A DNA stretch of 64,000 nucleotides from Adiantum capillus-veneris (lineage: Eukaryota; Streptophyta; Polypodiopsida; Polypodiales; Pteridaceae). A program made the translations under genes and the position numbers. Positions 20,085-31,762 of this stretch are shown one piece after another. The notes under the pieces are model-generated. The model saw only the letters and a program-made list of their open reading frames with translations, was not told the DNA's origin and ran no database searches. The DNA lies in the NCBI GenBank assembly GCA_014529385.2, contig CM043966.1:40482037-40546036 (forward strand), given 5' to 3'. Every line of letters starts with the position of its first letter. Positions within the stretch are counted from its first letter, which is position 1.

Positions 20085-20800
20085 ATGTCATCGTCGATGA
20101 AACTGTGACGGGGCCGATCAAGGCCAGGTGCACCGACGAGGCCGACTATGTCGAGGGAGGACAATCGAGGGGCCCTCCGTGCGCGTCTTTGATGATGGGA
20201 TGGAGCGGGACAATAGGGGTGGACAAGTGGATGGGTGCTTTAAGCACAGAGCGGGCAACGCCATCATTGACTCCATCGTGATGGGGCGATCGATGTCGAT
20301 AGCGTCGATGGAGCCGACGGGTCGTACATGGCTACGATGACGGGGCGGTGTGGGTTGATGGATGAGCCGATATGATGGGTGTGTTCACGAGGGTCGACGG
20401 GCGCTTGAAGCATGGAGTGGGTGATGCCATTGTCGACTCCACCGTGATGGGGACGATCGAGGTCGATAGCACCGATGGAGCCAACGGGCCATGCACGGCT
20501 ATGATGACAGGGCGGTGTGGATTGATGGCTGAGCCAATGTGACGGGTGTGTCAATGAGGGTCAACGAGTGCGTGAAGCATGGACCGGACGATGCCACCAT
20601 TGACTCCACCGTGACGGGGCTCATAGCGTTAACAAGGCCAACAAGCCGTGCACGGGTGGGACGATGGCATGGCGTGAGCGGACGGGTGACCCAACACGGT
20701 GTGTGTGTCGACCAGGGTCAACAAGTTCGTGAAGAACAAAGCAGACTATGCCAGAGCCGCTGATGACACTGTGACTGGGCGGATAGCGTTGATGAGGCCA
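20085..20800. repeat. GC-rich tandem array, about 168-bp period
   Basis: The landmark GACTCCACCGTGAYGGGG recurs at about 20094 (as GATGAAACTGTGACGGGG), 20265, 20434, 20601 and 20764, a spacing of 162-173 bp. Other shared blocks are GCGGTGTGGRTTGATG and GAGGGTCRACGRG. Open frames through it are by-products of the period and GC content. The array directly precedes the 180-bp satellite. Confidence 0.8.
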
Positions 20801-20859
20801 TCTGTGTTTCAAGTGGAGGGATGGCCACGAGACTTTGCAAGAGTGGAGAAATGGTGCTC

Positions 20860-22195
20860 AAACCCACCCGTCCAAAGTCTTGTGGCCATCAGATATGGTT
20901 TGGGTGATCACGAACCATACTATACGCTAAAATGGGTCGTACGAGTCATACGACCCATTTTACCGCATAATATGAGCCTTGACCCCCCCACCCATAGTAG
21001 TTTGGATAGATATAAAAAATTGAACATATGGGAACATACTGCTCACCCCATCTGTGAAAGTTTTTGTTGCCATTCGATATCGTTTGGGAGATCCTTATAC
21101 ATAATATACGATAAAATTTGCAATATAAGGCATACAAACCATTTTAGCACATAGTATGTACCTTGATCGGCCAACCCATATTTGATTGTTTTGAAACTTT
21201 GGAGGAATGGAGGATTGGTTCTCACCCCACATGTGCAAAGTCTCACGGACATTTAATATGTTTTTGGGTGGCCCCGACTCATACTACGCCCTAAAATGGG
21301 TCGTATGAGCCATACTGTCCATTTTAGCGCATAGTTTGGACCTTCACCATCCATATCATATTGGATGGATGTGCAACATTTCATACATGGAGAATTTCTA
21401 TCTAATCCCACCCATACAAAGTTTCAAAGCCATCCAATATGGTTTGGGCAATCCCGACCCATACTATGCGTGAAAATGAGCCCTATATCTCATACGACCC
21501 ATTTTAGCGCATAGTATGGTCCTTGAACAACCATACCATATTGGATGGCTGTGAGACTTTGCATGGGTGGAAGAATGGTTCTCACCCCCACCCTTAAAAA
21601 TTCTTGTTCATTTGATACGGTTTGGACGGTCCCGAACCATACTATAAGCTAAAATGGGTCATATGGCTCACACGGCCCATTTTAGCACATAGTATGAGCC
21701 TTAACCGCTCATACCATATTGGATGGTTGTGCAAACTTGTAGGGGTTTGAGATTGGTACTTACCTCCACCCGTGCAAAGCCTTGTGGCCATCAGATATGG
21801 TTTGGGCTTTCCTGAACCATACTATGCGCTAAACTGCATCATATGGCTCATTCGATCCATTTTAGTACATAGTATGGGCCTTGAACTCCCATACCAATTT
21901 GGATGGTTGTGAAACTTCGCATGGTGGAGGAATGGTGCTCACCCCCACCCATGAAAACTCTTGTGGCTATCTGAAATAGTTTGGGTGTTCAAGGCCCATA
22001 CTATGCGCTAAAATGGGCCATATGAGCCATACAGTCCATTTTATTAAATAGTACTATGCACCTTGATCGCCCAAACCATATCAAATGACTATGCAACTTT
22101 GCACCGGTGGAAAAATGGTGCTCACACCCACCTCTTCAAAGCCTCGTTGCCATCTGATATGGTTTGGGTGGTCCTAAATCCATATTGTGCGTTAT
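20860..22195. repeat. Satellite array, about 180-bp unit, 8 copies
   Basis: The landmark ATATGGTTTGGG recurs at about 20897, 21081, 21261, 21441, 21619, 21799, 21979 and 22161 (178-184 bp apart). Each unit has an internal inverted repeat: TATGCGCTAAAATGGGTCGT is followed within 10 bases by its near reverse complement ending in GCGCATAGTATG. A unit also has a TTGGATGG...GTGGAGGAATGGTGCTCACCCC segment. Units are diverged by perhaps 15-25%. Confidence 0.9.
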
Positions 22196-22500
22196 AAACA
22201 ATAAACCTTGAATTATGAATTGAAAACCTAAACCATAAACCCAAAACCTTAAAGCCTAAACCTTGAACCACAAACCCTAAATCCTAAACCCTAATCCCTG
22301 TACTCTAAGCTCTAAACCCTAAATTATAAACCCTAACCCATAAACCCTAATCCATAAACCCTAACCCATAAACCTTAACCCATAAACCCTAAACCCTAAA
22401 CCATAAACCTTAAACCTTGAACCATAAACCCTAAATTCTAAACCATGTACCCTATACCCTAAACCCCCAGTCACCAGGCCCTAACCCATAAATCCTAAAC
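22196..22500. repeat. Degenerate telomere-like repeat (CCCTAAA-type)
   Basis: Runs of AAACCCTAAACC, AACCCATAAACCCTAA and similar, variants of the plant telomere unit CCCTAAA, over about 300 bp. It is flanked on both sides by the 180-bp satellite, with a short second patch at 22612-22638. It is interstitial, not a chromosome end. Confidence 0.85.
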
Positions 22501-22611
22501 TTGGATAGCTGTGTAACTTTCGACGGGTGGAGGAATGGTGCTTCAGAACCATCCAATATGGTTTGGGCGGTCCCGACCCACACTATACGCTAAATGGGCC
22601 ATATGGCTACC
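22501..22611. repeat. Partial 180-bp satellite unit
   Basis: TTGGATAGCTGTG, GGTGGAGGAATGGTGCT, CCAATATGGTTTGGGCGG and CACTATACGCTAAATGGG match the satellite, with an internal deletion. Confidence 0.85.
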
Positions 22612-22689
22612 CTATACCATAAACCCTAAACCATGAACTCTGAAGGATGTCTAGAATATTGTGGAGCGAATTGGTGTATATCCTGGTTC

Positions 22690-23430
22690 TGAGGATGTAG
22701 GCGATGTTGAGGATGTTGCAGGTCTTGCTGCAAGATTCCTGTTGTTAGAGTTGTTTTCCCTATAGTAGAACAAGCTTGTTGGGATGTAAAAGATGTGCAG
22801 GCTCATGCACTGATTGCATTGTCTGTGAAGCACACTATTACTCCCCACATTCGTTCAGCGAAATCTGCAAAACACGCTTGGGATAGCCTTGCTGGTCTTT
22901 ATGAAATTCACAATGAGGCTAAAGTTGCATTGTTACGTAAAGAGCTGGAATCGAAGATTATACATGAGGAAGACGATATGGACACTTTCCTTGTTGGTGT
23001 CAAGGATATCAATGAGAAATTTATTTCTACAAGTGAAGTCATTTCAGACAGTTTCCTTGTGCAGACTATTCTTGATGCCTTGCCAAACTCTTACTAGGCT
23101 TTTGCTAGTACTTGGAACTTATGACCCAAGGAAATCCTGAAGTTGTCAAGTTTGATGCATTGTGCACGTTCTTGTTGCAAGAGTCACTTTCCAAAAAAAA
23201 CAGGACTAGACAACGTGCAATTGAGGATGCATTTATTGAAGCTCAAAGAAAAGGCCGTAACAGTAATGCAACCACTTCTCATGGTTCTTTTGCGAATGGA
23301 AAATCACTTGTTACTAATGCTTCTACTGGAAGCAATTCGTCTAGAAATTTTGGTGATAAGGGAAAAAAAAGATGCGTTTCCATTATTGTAAAGCTAATGA
23401 TCACTTGATTGAGCAGTGTCCTAGTTGAAG
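22690..23430 (+). pseudogene. K1 copia gag (UBN2-type)
   Basis: Visible blocks are HALIALSVKHTITPHI, SAKHAWDSLAGLYE, VALLRKELESKIIHE and FLVQTILDALPNSY, the copia gag (UBN2) pattern. After a TAG at 23095 and a frame change comes a low-complexity SNATTSHGSF region and a degraded knuckle (HYCKANDHLIEQC). It would form the particle core. Confidence 0.75.
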
Positions 23431-23800
23431 GTGCTACAAAGCACATTGCCTCTCATCGTGACTTGTTTACCTGTCACGAGGATGTCCCTCATAGGAATTC
23501 AGTTACTTGTGCCAACAGTGCCTCTTATCTAGTTCAGGGAGTTGGAAAGATTGTGCTTACTGCTGCAAATGGAAGTTCTTTCACACTTGTTCATGAACTT
23601 TATGTACCTGGGATCCAGAACAATCTTTTCTCTATATCTGCACTTGCTAGACGTGGTCTTGTAGTCAAATTTGTGGATGGCAGATGTAGTACATGATCTC
23701 AGTTTCTGTGATGAGATTGTTGCATCTGGCATTTTATGTCGTGGGATGTATAAGCTCATTTTGTATGACAAGTGTGGGTAGAATTTTGCAAATGCAGTTG
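23431..23800 (+). pseudogene. K1 copia protease
   Basis: GATKHIASHRDLF (the D-S-G-A-T-x-H motif partly lost before 23431) and then GVGKIVLTAANG, LYVPGIQNNLFSISAL and GLVVKFVDG are the characteristic copia protease C-terminal blocks. There are stops and a frame change at about 23690. Confidence 0.7.
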
Positions 23801-24490
23801 TGGATTCAAAGGCTATTTCAGATGCAAAACTTTGGCATGCACATTTTGGTCATCTAAAGTTTGTCAGTTTGCTGTGTTTACAAAAATCTGGTATGGTTGC
23901 TTCTTTGCCGCCTCTTGAAGCACCTCTCAAACATGTTTGTGAAGGCTATATTTTGGGTAAGTTGCGATGTTTGGAGTTTTCAAAGGATGGTTCAGGTAGG
24001 ACCACATGCAGGTTGCAGCTTGTGCATAGTGATGTTTGTGGGCCCATATAAACTTCGTCCCTGCACAATTACCTTTACTTCGTGACTTTCATTGATGGCA
24101 TGGATGGGTATTTTTGCTTAAAGAATTCCAAAGTATTTATGAGCTTCAAACAATTTCTGGCTATGGCTGAAAATGTCTCAAAATGTAATATGGGCACCCT
24201 CCGTTATGATCAAGGGGGGGAGGGGAGTATATGTCTCATGAATTTAATGCATTTCTAGCTAGTTATGGGATAAAATACCAATGTAGAGTGCCTTATATGC
24301 CTCATCAAAATGGTGTGGCTGAGAGGAAAAATAGGTCACTTGCAGAAATGGCACGATGTATGTCAAAAGTCAAGATTTGTTGCATTTGTTTTGTCTTAAT
24401 GCCATCATTTGTGCCACCCCTTTGTTTCTCCAAATTTTGCCTAATGGAATTACAAGAGTGCTTGGGTGGAGAGAGCAACAAAAAGCATAA
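23800..24490 (+). pseudogene. K1 copia GAG-pre-integrase and integrase (truncated)
   Basis: LWHAHFGHLKFVSL is the H-x-x-x-GH zinc half. LVHSDVCGPI holds the first catalytic D. RYDQGGEGS corresponds to the second (normally SDNGGEY). PHQNGVAERKNR holds the E. There are stops after CGPI and near 24220. The sequence degrades after MSKVK. RT is absent. Confidence 0.75.
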
Positions 24491-25564
24491 CACCTAGTTA
24501 GATAGCATGAAAAATACTTTCAAAAGAGAGAGAAATTAAGCTATTGACAACAGTTGAGGACCGGATTTGCATGGAGCTGGTCCCCTCTCTAAAAGGCTTT
24601 GTATTATGGTTTCTCCCATCAAGAGAGACATTGTACAATACAATTCTTTGTGTTCCTTCAAGACTAGCTAGTGCAATGAAGATGAAAGCTTCATGCACTA
24701 AGCAAAACACTTAGCAAACACAACATCAATTATCCCCGGTCTCAGACCCAAGACATCACACACCTTCAGAGATGGTGAGAGCTAGCAGGGTATGAGAGTA
24801 GATTGAGAGGAAGAAGGAGTATTCTTACGAGAAAGATGTACATCTCCTCACATAATCACTCATATTAGCATAGCTTAGCTTAGTAATTAGCATGGTAGAG
24901 GAGATGAGCATGCATTGAAGCTTGGCTCTTGGTTGGATTTGCATCGCAAAGCCAAGAGTTGTTGGTGTAGGCCTCCCTTCTCACAAGCTTGGAGTAGGTG
25001 ATAAGCTTTCCATTAAAGCTTGAGAAGGAGAGAGAGTATTCTTTACTTCACACATGAGATTGTGTGAGTGTGTGTGTGATAATGCCTTGCAAAAATCAGC
25101 CCCCTCTCTCTCTTGGGCGACCCCTCTTGCTATTTGCTCTTGCTATCCTCTCATTGGACCTCCCTAGGGCCTCCCTAGGGCTAGCCAATGACAATTAAGC
25201 AGCATAAGTGATAGCCTTCTGACATGTGTTCCCCTTTTCCCTTTTGTGAGAGCTTTAGGTAATTTAATAATTCAACTAAACTCTCATTGGACCCCTTTGC
25301 CTCTTGGCCAATAGGAATCAGGCAAGCCATTGGGTTGTTGAATGCTCATTGGACCCCTTGGGAGACTGTCCAATAGTCTTCTAGAGGACTTAATTCTTAT
25401 TGTTTCTTTTATTAAGTTTTTTTTAATTAATTAAACTAGATTTACTCTAGCATAATTCTCATTGGTCCACCTCCAAGGCCATCCAATAGGGATTGGGTAC
25501 ACCTTGTGGGCATCTGGCCAAGGGAGCTGACATGTGTCCCTCATTCCCTTTGTGTAAAGGGAGC

Positions 25565-25565
<1 letters not shown>
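24491..25565. other. No gene; CATTGG/CCAAT inverted motifs
   Basis: I recognise no coding sequence. Between 25150 and 25490 a CTCATTGGACCCC...GGCCAATAG inverted pair occurs four times (CATTGG at 25152, 25285, 25347, 25460, each followed about 20-30 bp later by CCAAT). Confidence 0.45.

Positions 25566-25599
<34 letters not shown>
25566..25599. repeat. (TG)n microsatellite
   Basis: Uninterrupted TG run. Confidence 0.95.
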
Positions 25600-25968
25600 T
25601 TTCTCTCTCATCCCCTACAAGCAAGGCTCGCCCCCTCCTAAGTAGGGATTGTAAATACTGTTTTGACACACACAAAGCATCCAATTCCCCCATGGTTGAC
25701 CTTTGGACACAACCTTTGAAATTTGGAACCTTAGCATTTTGGAAGTCTTAATGGGCTGAACCTTAGGGTCTTTTGAGCCCATTGTTGCACATGGCTCTTT
25801 TGCAAATGGACCCCCCCTTTTGGATCCGTATTTTCCCTCCTTTTGATCCCTACAGTTGCCGGTCTGCTAGCTTAACCAATATTCTAGCTTTTTCTCCCCT
25901 GGCACTTCCCCATACTAAATGATCAGTTTAACATGAGAAAATCATTTAGGAGAATTAGCTATTGATTA

Positions 25969-26720
25969 TTATGACATTACCTCTTCTCTAAAATCGGGAT
26001 CAATAGCATACTCATCTATCATTGAAGATAGATAATTGTGAGTTGCTATGGAAACCGCATTCACTCTCGGCCGTCTTGAGAGTGCATCAGCTACTTGATT
26101 ATGCTTGCCAGCAATGTGAGCAATATGAAAATGAAATTGAGAAAGGAAATTTGCCCACCTCATTTGTTTGTCAGAGAGCTTGGTCTGCGGCATGAAGTAC
26201 TTAAGACTTTGGTGATCCGTTCGCAGAATGAAAGGAGTCCCCAATAAGTAGTGCTTCCATGAGTCTAAGGCATGTAGAACTGCAAGGAGTTCCTTTTCAT
26301 ATATGCCTAGAGCTTGCTCAACAGGGTTGAGCCTTCGACTTTCATAGACTATGGCGTGCCCTTCTTGGAGCAAAACAGCTCCAAGGCAATCACCACAAGC
26401 ATCACATTGGACCTCAAATGGTTTTGAGAGATCCGGTAGTGTAAGCACAGGTTGAGAGATAAGCTTTTCTTTAAACTTTTTGAAAGCATTGTTCTCCTTA
26501 GCAGACCATGTATACCTAATGATTTTCTTTGTTAGGTCATGTAATGGTCTTGCAATTTGTGAGAACTTTTCTATGCAGCATCTATAGTATGCACACATAC
26601 CTATAAAGCTCCTTAATTCATGAAGATTCTTTGGTTTAGGCCATCCTTTTATTACCTCTAACTTTAATGGATCCATTTGGATACCATCTCGATAAGATAT
26701 GTGGATTGAGTCACATTGTA
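25969..26720 (-). pseudogene. Gypsy fragment G3: RT C-terminus and RNase H (chromovirus-like)
   Basis: One 235-codon open frame (25969-26676) on the minus strand. DGIQMDPLKLEVIKGWPKP and LRSFIGMCAYYR are the RT thumb/connection. FEVQCDACGDCLGAVLLQ is the first RNase H strand, followed by NPVEQALGIYEKELLAVL with its E, FILRTDHQSLKYF with its D, and HIAGKHNQVADALSRRP at the end. There is a single RNase H of normal type, unlike G1 and G2, so this belongs to another gypsy lineage. It is truncated at both ends; no integrase or LTR is found. Confidence 0.9.
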
Positions 26721-27861
26721 AGTGTCACACTTTGGGGGAAATTGCAAAAAGTGGGTACGCCTGATCATGCATACACCCGCATCCTCTTTACCACTCAAAA
26801 TTGAGACACTTGTGTGTCAATCTAAGGAACTAGATTAGGAACCGGCTGGTGGACATGCTGCTCCTTTACCTATTAGCTTTGAGATTCAAAGTTTCTTTCT
26901 CACACGGATTGGATGTGAGATTTCCACCCATGGGCACCTTGAGCAGCCCCAAGCATTTGCGTGTGATGATGGCCATGACACAATATGCCAAGTCTGAGTG
27001 CAAGTTGGGGGAGCATCTTGTGTGTGAATGGTGTGGTTGAACGACATGGAAATTCATTGGTCCATGAAAATGATGGGGTATCCATGTGTACTCTAAATTC
27101 TATCTTATTTGATAATGCAATCGATGTTAGCTTTTACTCCACGCAACGCTTGTGCAATGTGAATTTTAAGGCCAAGGACCCGTTCCATTGATGTTCACCT
27201 CTTGGTCTAAATAAGGCCTTGGATCCTTAAATTGAGCTCTTTTGTTAAATTACCTAGTGTGATCAAATGCTTGAAGTGGAAATGTATCTTTGGATATTTG
27301 AATATTGTTTATTTGGATTTGGTTATATTTTCACTTATAATAATATGCTGTTATGATGACATTGTAAGGTAAATGATGCAATGGCTTCTGAATCTACAAA
27401 TGTGCTACCACATTTTAGAAGTGGTTGGTGAGCACATCACATTTATATTCCATTAAATCATTTATCATTCAATCAATTATTATTTTGTATGCACTTCATG
27501 AGGAAACCCTAGCTATGCGATGTAGCTAGCTTTTAGCATGAATTCTCAATCATAAACTAAATGCATGCACAAGGGAGATACTCACTATATATTGCATTGT
27601 CTATCTTCCTCAAGAGTTTTAACTATTGATGCCATTGAAATAGTATCACATGAGGAAGTAAGATGGAGGCAACACCTTAACATTTTAGGTTCCGAAGTCT
27701 AGACCATTTTTTCACAAACTCGTCCAAACTTCCAAACCCAAAAATTTAAGGCATTAGGTAACTTCAATCTAGCCAGTTTTTCAATCCTTATGGTTTGGCA
27801 CCACTTATGGATCACAATTTGGGATTATACCAACGTGCACACACCTATGATTTCACACATA

Positions 27862-27864
<3 letters not shown>
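26721..27864. other. No gene recognised
   Basis: Short chance frames only; no repeat partner seen. Confidence 0.5.

Positions 27865-27906
<42 letters not shown>
27865..27906. repeat. (CT)n microsatellite
   Basis: 42-bp TC run followed by ACACTCAC. Confidence 0.95.
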
Positions 27907-27910
<4 letters not shown>

Positions 27911-28413
27911 TCACTTACTCATTGCAATCTTTCATGGTATGTTGTAGGTTTGTTATAGCTTACAATGTTGTAGTGATATTAGAGCATGGACTATACTCCT
28001 ATTGATGCAATAGTTAGAAGATGGAAATTTGACATCTATAGCAAAGCTTAGGATCTCATTCTATATGAATAAGAAGCATTCTAATAAGAAAAAAAAGGAG
28101 GATTTAATTGATCTTTTTCATCTCTTGTTCTCTTCAATATTGCGTGTTGCTTTCATAAAATGGTAATGATCTTGAGAATGCGAGGAGACAAAAATTGCAC
28201 TTATATAGGAAGTGTATGATGGACATGAAATTTTTTTATGCATCGTACATGTAGACCCAGTTGCTCCTACGTCCATGCTTTGCACAAAGAAAATGTCCTT
28301 AGACAGAGTTACTTCTATGTCCATACTTTACAAAGGTAATGTATTTATGAAGAGTATTCTCATCAGTTTTGATCCTTAAATGTGTTCATAAGGGGTTGCT
28401 AGAAGAGCCATGA

Positions 28414-28800
28414 CTACAAAGACGATTTGTCTAATTGTTGCCATTTCAATAGTATCACAATGGACATATTTGATAGGTGGCTCAACATGTGGGTACTTAG
28501 AACTAAAAGAATGAGCACAAAGAATAGTTGCAGTGCAATAGGGAAATATTTGATTGACCTAGCAAAGTGGTGTAAAGAGGAAGAGAAGGAGAGAGCTTGA
28601 TGTTTCAAAGACGCCTTGTCTAATTGTAGCCATTTCAATAGTATCACAATGGACATATTTGATAGGTGGCTCAACATGTGGCTAATTAGAATTAAAAGAA
28701 TGAGCACAGAGCATCATTGCAACACAATACGAAAATCTTTGATTGACCTAGCGAAGCGATGTAAAGAGGTGAGAAGGAGAGAGCTTGAGCTTTGCAACCA
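28414..28800. repeat. 189-bp tandem duplication
   Basis: Two head-to-tail copies, marked by CCATTTCAATAGTATCACAA at 28441 and 28630. Homology continues through GACCTAGC(A/G)AAG and GAGAGCTTGA. Short minus-strand frames here are chance. Confidence 0.9.
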
Positions 28801-29214
28801 CACATAGATACACAACCAAGAAATCACATAATGGAAATGGTGGTTGGAAGATTCTTCTTCTTCTAAAAATTCAATATGATAGTAAGTTCCACAAACCGTA
28901 AGTGGGAAGTACAACATAATAGGAACTAAGTACAATGGTCAATTTGAATTCCCTAGTGAGTGAGGTGGCAATATAAATGGTCGTCGCTCTTGATAGGTAG
29001 ATGTTAGCGGGTCACCGTGAGGAATGTCTATAGCATAACTATCTGGCACTAACATACTCATACCAATACTACGGGAAGTGACCAAAATGGGGCATAGAGA
29101 CTCTATGAGGGTGTCAATCCTCAAGAAGTGAACTTAACAAGCAAATGTATCAAACCTAATAATAAAATCACCAACTCCCACATTCAAAAAGATATCTAGT
29201 CTTATCTCACCACT

Positions 29215-29864
29215 CCTAGTGATGACGCCATTTCAATGACTAAATGGAATTAGATAGCCACAAAACTTTTAAGAGAAGATTTATTAGGTCTAAGGGGACA
29301 TGTCCACAAAGTCTGGTAGCATCAGGAAGCATTTTGATGAGGTACCCAAATCACGATCCATCATTTATCAAGTCATATAAACTGCAACAAAATAGTTCAA
29401 ACATGTCGCCCTAAGGTATAATAACACTCTCCAATGGTCAAAATATTAAAAACAATGATTTAAGCACTCAGATTGAAGATAAGACTGACATACATGAAGT
29501 CACAAACCATACAGGACTTGAAATGCTGATTACCCAATCATGAGAAGATTTGCTTAGAGTTCTGAGCTGAAAAGCTGCTTCATAGTATGTACAACAAAGA
29601 TTATTTCTTTATCCAAAAGAATCCTCCTTTCAAACTAATGCTATTGACTTTTATACCTAGGGCTTTAAATATTGACCAATGGTCTGCTACTCTAGGCCTT
29701 GAGTACATAATCAGACATTACATCTCAGAAGTTTGTAGCTCATAGACCAAAATTTACATGGCTCATGTAGAATGTTCCCAAAAAAATAAAATACAATACA
29801 TCAAGATTTGCCTTTTACATGTGTGTTCGACTAGGAGGATGATCGTAATCTAGACTGGCAAACA
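29215..29864 (-). repeat. 3' LTR of C-family element C1
   Basis: The inner edge at 29864 is well placed. On the minus strand a purine tract (GGAAGAGAGGAG, 29865-29876) is followed by TGTTTGCCAG, the same polypurine/TGTT arrangement as C2. A minus-strand TATA box GGTATAAAAG lies near 29654. The outer edge (about 29215) is inferred from length and weak similarity with C2. Confidence 0.55.
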
Positions 29865-30155
29865 CTCCTCTCTTCCTAACCAATGTACGTCCTTGTACAT
29901 GTGGAAAAGATCATCAGTAATCAAATTGTCAATTCTCTAAGGACTTGAGGACTTTATTGAACTTGGCTTCTCTTGTCATGATTTTTGCCTTGATTTATAA
30001 AACTTCGAGTGGATTGTTGAGTAACGTGATTTGGTAGGCAATATGGCGTGCTTGAAACCTTTGTCATTGGGTTGAAGATGTTAGAATCCATTTCAAAAAA
30101 GATGTCATGAATGCCTCTTTGAATGTCTGCATGTAATGCAATGGCAGGAACATGA

Positions 30156-30515
30156 CTATGGAATATACATACTCATGACGAAACTTGTTGATGGTGCTTC
30201 TATTTTCAGGTCATAATTAGTTCCATTGGTTCCTTCTAGGAATACTTCCCATGGATGCTCGGCTCTATCAATGTCATCAAAAGCCTCTATGCAAGTGATT
30301 AACATTTTGGCTATCTTGCAGGTCATATGGCATGTCAAATCTAGCACATCCCTCAACATTTTTATTGTATCCATGAGAGTGTGTAGCATATACACTTCAG
30401 CTGGTTTGTGAAGAACAGGGTAATTCAACACGATTAGTGTCCTACTCTTCCACAATACATATGTTTCCCAAGATTGCCTTCTTGGGATATGACTGTAAGT
30501 GGAGTCAATCCTCAA
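30156..30515 (-). pseudogene. C1 ORF, C-terminal conserved segment
   Basis: The 119-codon open frame contains LNYPVL, then TLMDTIKMLRDVLDLTCHMTCKIAKMLI and an EAF. C2 has LNYPKL, TLTSAIKL, DLSCIMMRKICKTLL and VFKTF with compatible spacing. This is the strongest protein-level link between C1 and C2. Function is unknown. The segment is separated from the coiled-coil part by stops between 30516 and 30840. Confidence 0.45.
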
Positions 30516-30837
30516 ATGCTGGGGTGCATTTATGTAGATAGTCGCATCTTGATGCCACTTGTCAAACTATTTCTTTTGCCATAAAGGCTAGCTCTCAAGG
30601 ATGAGTAGTACTCGTTCTTTGGTGATTGCAACCCCCTCATACTTTCCCTGTGCATCGAGCTCTAAATCAGGAAGCACCTTCTTTTTCCATAAGATTGCCT
30701 TTTGCTTCATTAGGGGTGGTGCCAACATTTTGTGGCCAAAGTTCTTCTACTCATTTGGTTACCCCCTCTGGCATGTCTATTATCCCCTATTTTAGCTCCG
30801 CTCGAGCATCCACTTCTTGTTGGTCTTCTTCTAGATC

Positions 30838-31134
30838 TTAAATGCCTCCCATGGTTGAAGTACCAAGTAGGTCTATTGAGGGCAATTGATCAGCACTTTC
30901 AAATTCTATGTATGTGGTCTGGGTGACTGGTACATGTGCAGGTTTCTGTGAAATGCCACCCAAGCCCAAAACTTTCGCCTTTAGCTCTATAGCATGCATT
31001 TCAACTTGGGCAATCAAATTTGCTTTTTCTTTAGCAATTTGTTCTTGTAGTTCTTTAATCCATTCCTCCTTTTGATCATTAATTGTGAACATGCCAACCA
31101 TCAAGATTTGTCTTTGCAGTTTCTCTCGCTCCAC
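30838..31134 (-). pseudogene. C1 ORF, coiled-coil segment
   Basis: EREKLQRQILM followed by QKEEWIKELQEQIAKEKANL and VEMHAIELKAKVLG shows heptad-like spacing of hydrophobic residues and a high K/E/Q content, typical of a coiled coil. It ends with STMGGI, which resembles AMEGI in C2. The reading continues on the other side of the K2 copia insertion at 36366. Confidence 0.45.
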
Positions 31135-31180
31135 CTTAGGGTTTAGTGATTTGACCTCCTCTAAATTTGTTGTTGAAGGT

Positions 31181-31502
31181 TGTCGAGATGTCGAGCTCTA
31201 CATCTTGAGCTGGCATCCACTACGGGTCTTGGCCGCTTATAGCATTTACTCACTGGAGTGTTAGGTGACCGACACGGAGGATCTCTACCAGTGATTCTAC
31301 AGCCGGACTACACTTATAGTGCCAGCGTAGTACGCTTCTAGCGTGTTCACACTTAGTGACCGCATGTACATATGTGCTACTTTTCATCTTTAGCACTCAG
31401 TCATTTTGTACTCTCTTTTCTTAGCGAAGAAGAAGAAGAAGCTTTCAATCTCTGTGGTTAGTGCTTGTCTTGTGTAGCTCTCTTGCATCCTCATTCTTTA
31501 CA
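31181..31502 (+). repeat. K2 5' LTR
   Basis: Runs TGTCGAGATG to CTTTACA (the 3' copy starts TGTTGAG). Ends in a GAAGAAGAAGAAG purine run then the CTCTCTTGCATCC block before the primer site. Confidence 0.93.
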
Positions 31503-31518
31503 TGGTATTAGAGCCTGG
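31503..31518 (+). promoter_or_regulatory. K2 primer-binding site (initiator Met type)
   Basis: TGGTATTAGAGCCTGG directly follows the LTR CA end. It matches the copia initiator-methionine tRNA site (TGGTATCAGAGC) with one change. Confidence 0.85.
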
Positions 31519-31762
31519 TGCAGGCAAGAGAGGCTAAGAGAGCAAGAGCATCACAATCTCTTCGTTCGCAATCCACATACCAGATGCGAATAGGTCTCCA
31601 AAGTGCACTATATAGAGATTTACTGTACAAGTACAGTGGTTGTATATACGCTTGATTGTGGACACTCGTTGAGTGTAGAAAGTGTTATAGGTACCACAAT
31701 AGCAGGTTCAACAGATTTGCAGGTTTTTGCAGATTGCAACTATTTTGTCTTAGTGCTTCAAG

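Larger units (their letters stand above)
22690..24490 (+). mobile_element. Truncated Ty1/copia element K1 (gag to integrase)
   Basis: A plus-strand copia internal region with gag, protease and the first part of integrase in several broken frames. There are no LTRs, no RT and no RNase H. The left side abuts the telomere-like/satellite block. The right side ends in unassigned sequence at about 24490. Confidence 0.8.

Noticed and set aside
20066-20763. Open frames in the GC-rich array
   Set aside because: They follow the tandem period, change frame from unit to unit and show no domain.
22196-22500. True chromosome end
   Set aside because: The telomere-like units are degenerate, short, and flanked by satellite and copia sequence on both sides.
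28414-28935. Minus-strand hydrophobic ORFs with repeated HMLSHLSNMSIVILLKW
   Set aside because: The repeat comes from the 189-bp DNA duplication; no conserved start or family.
30601-30926. Plus-strand ORFs opposite the C1 region
   Set aside because: Shadows of the minus-strand coiled-coil coding; no motif.
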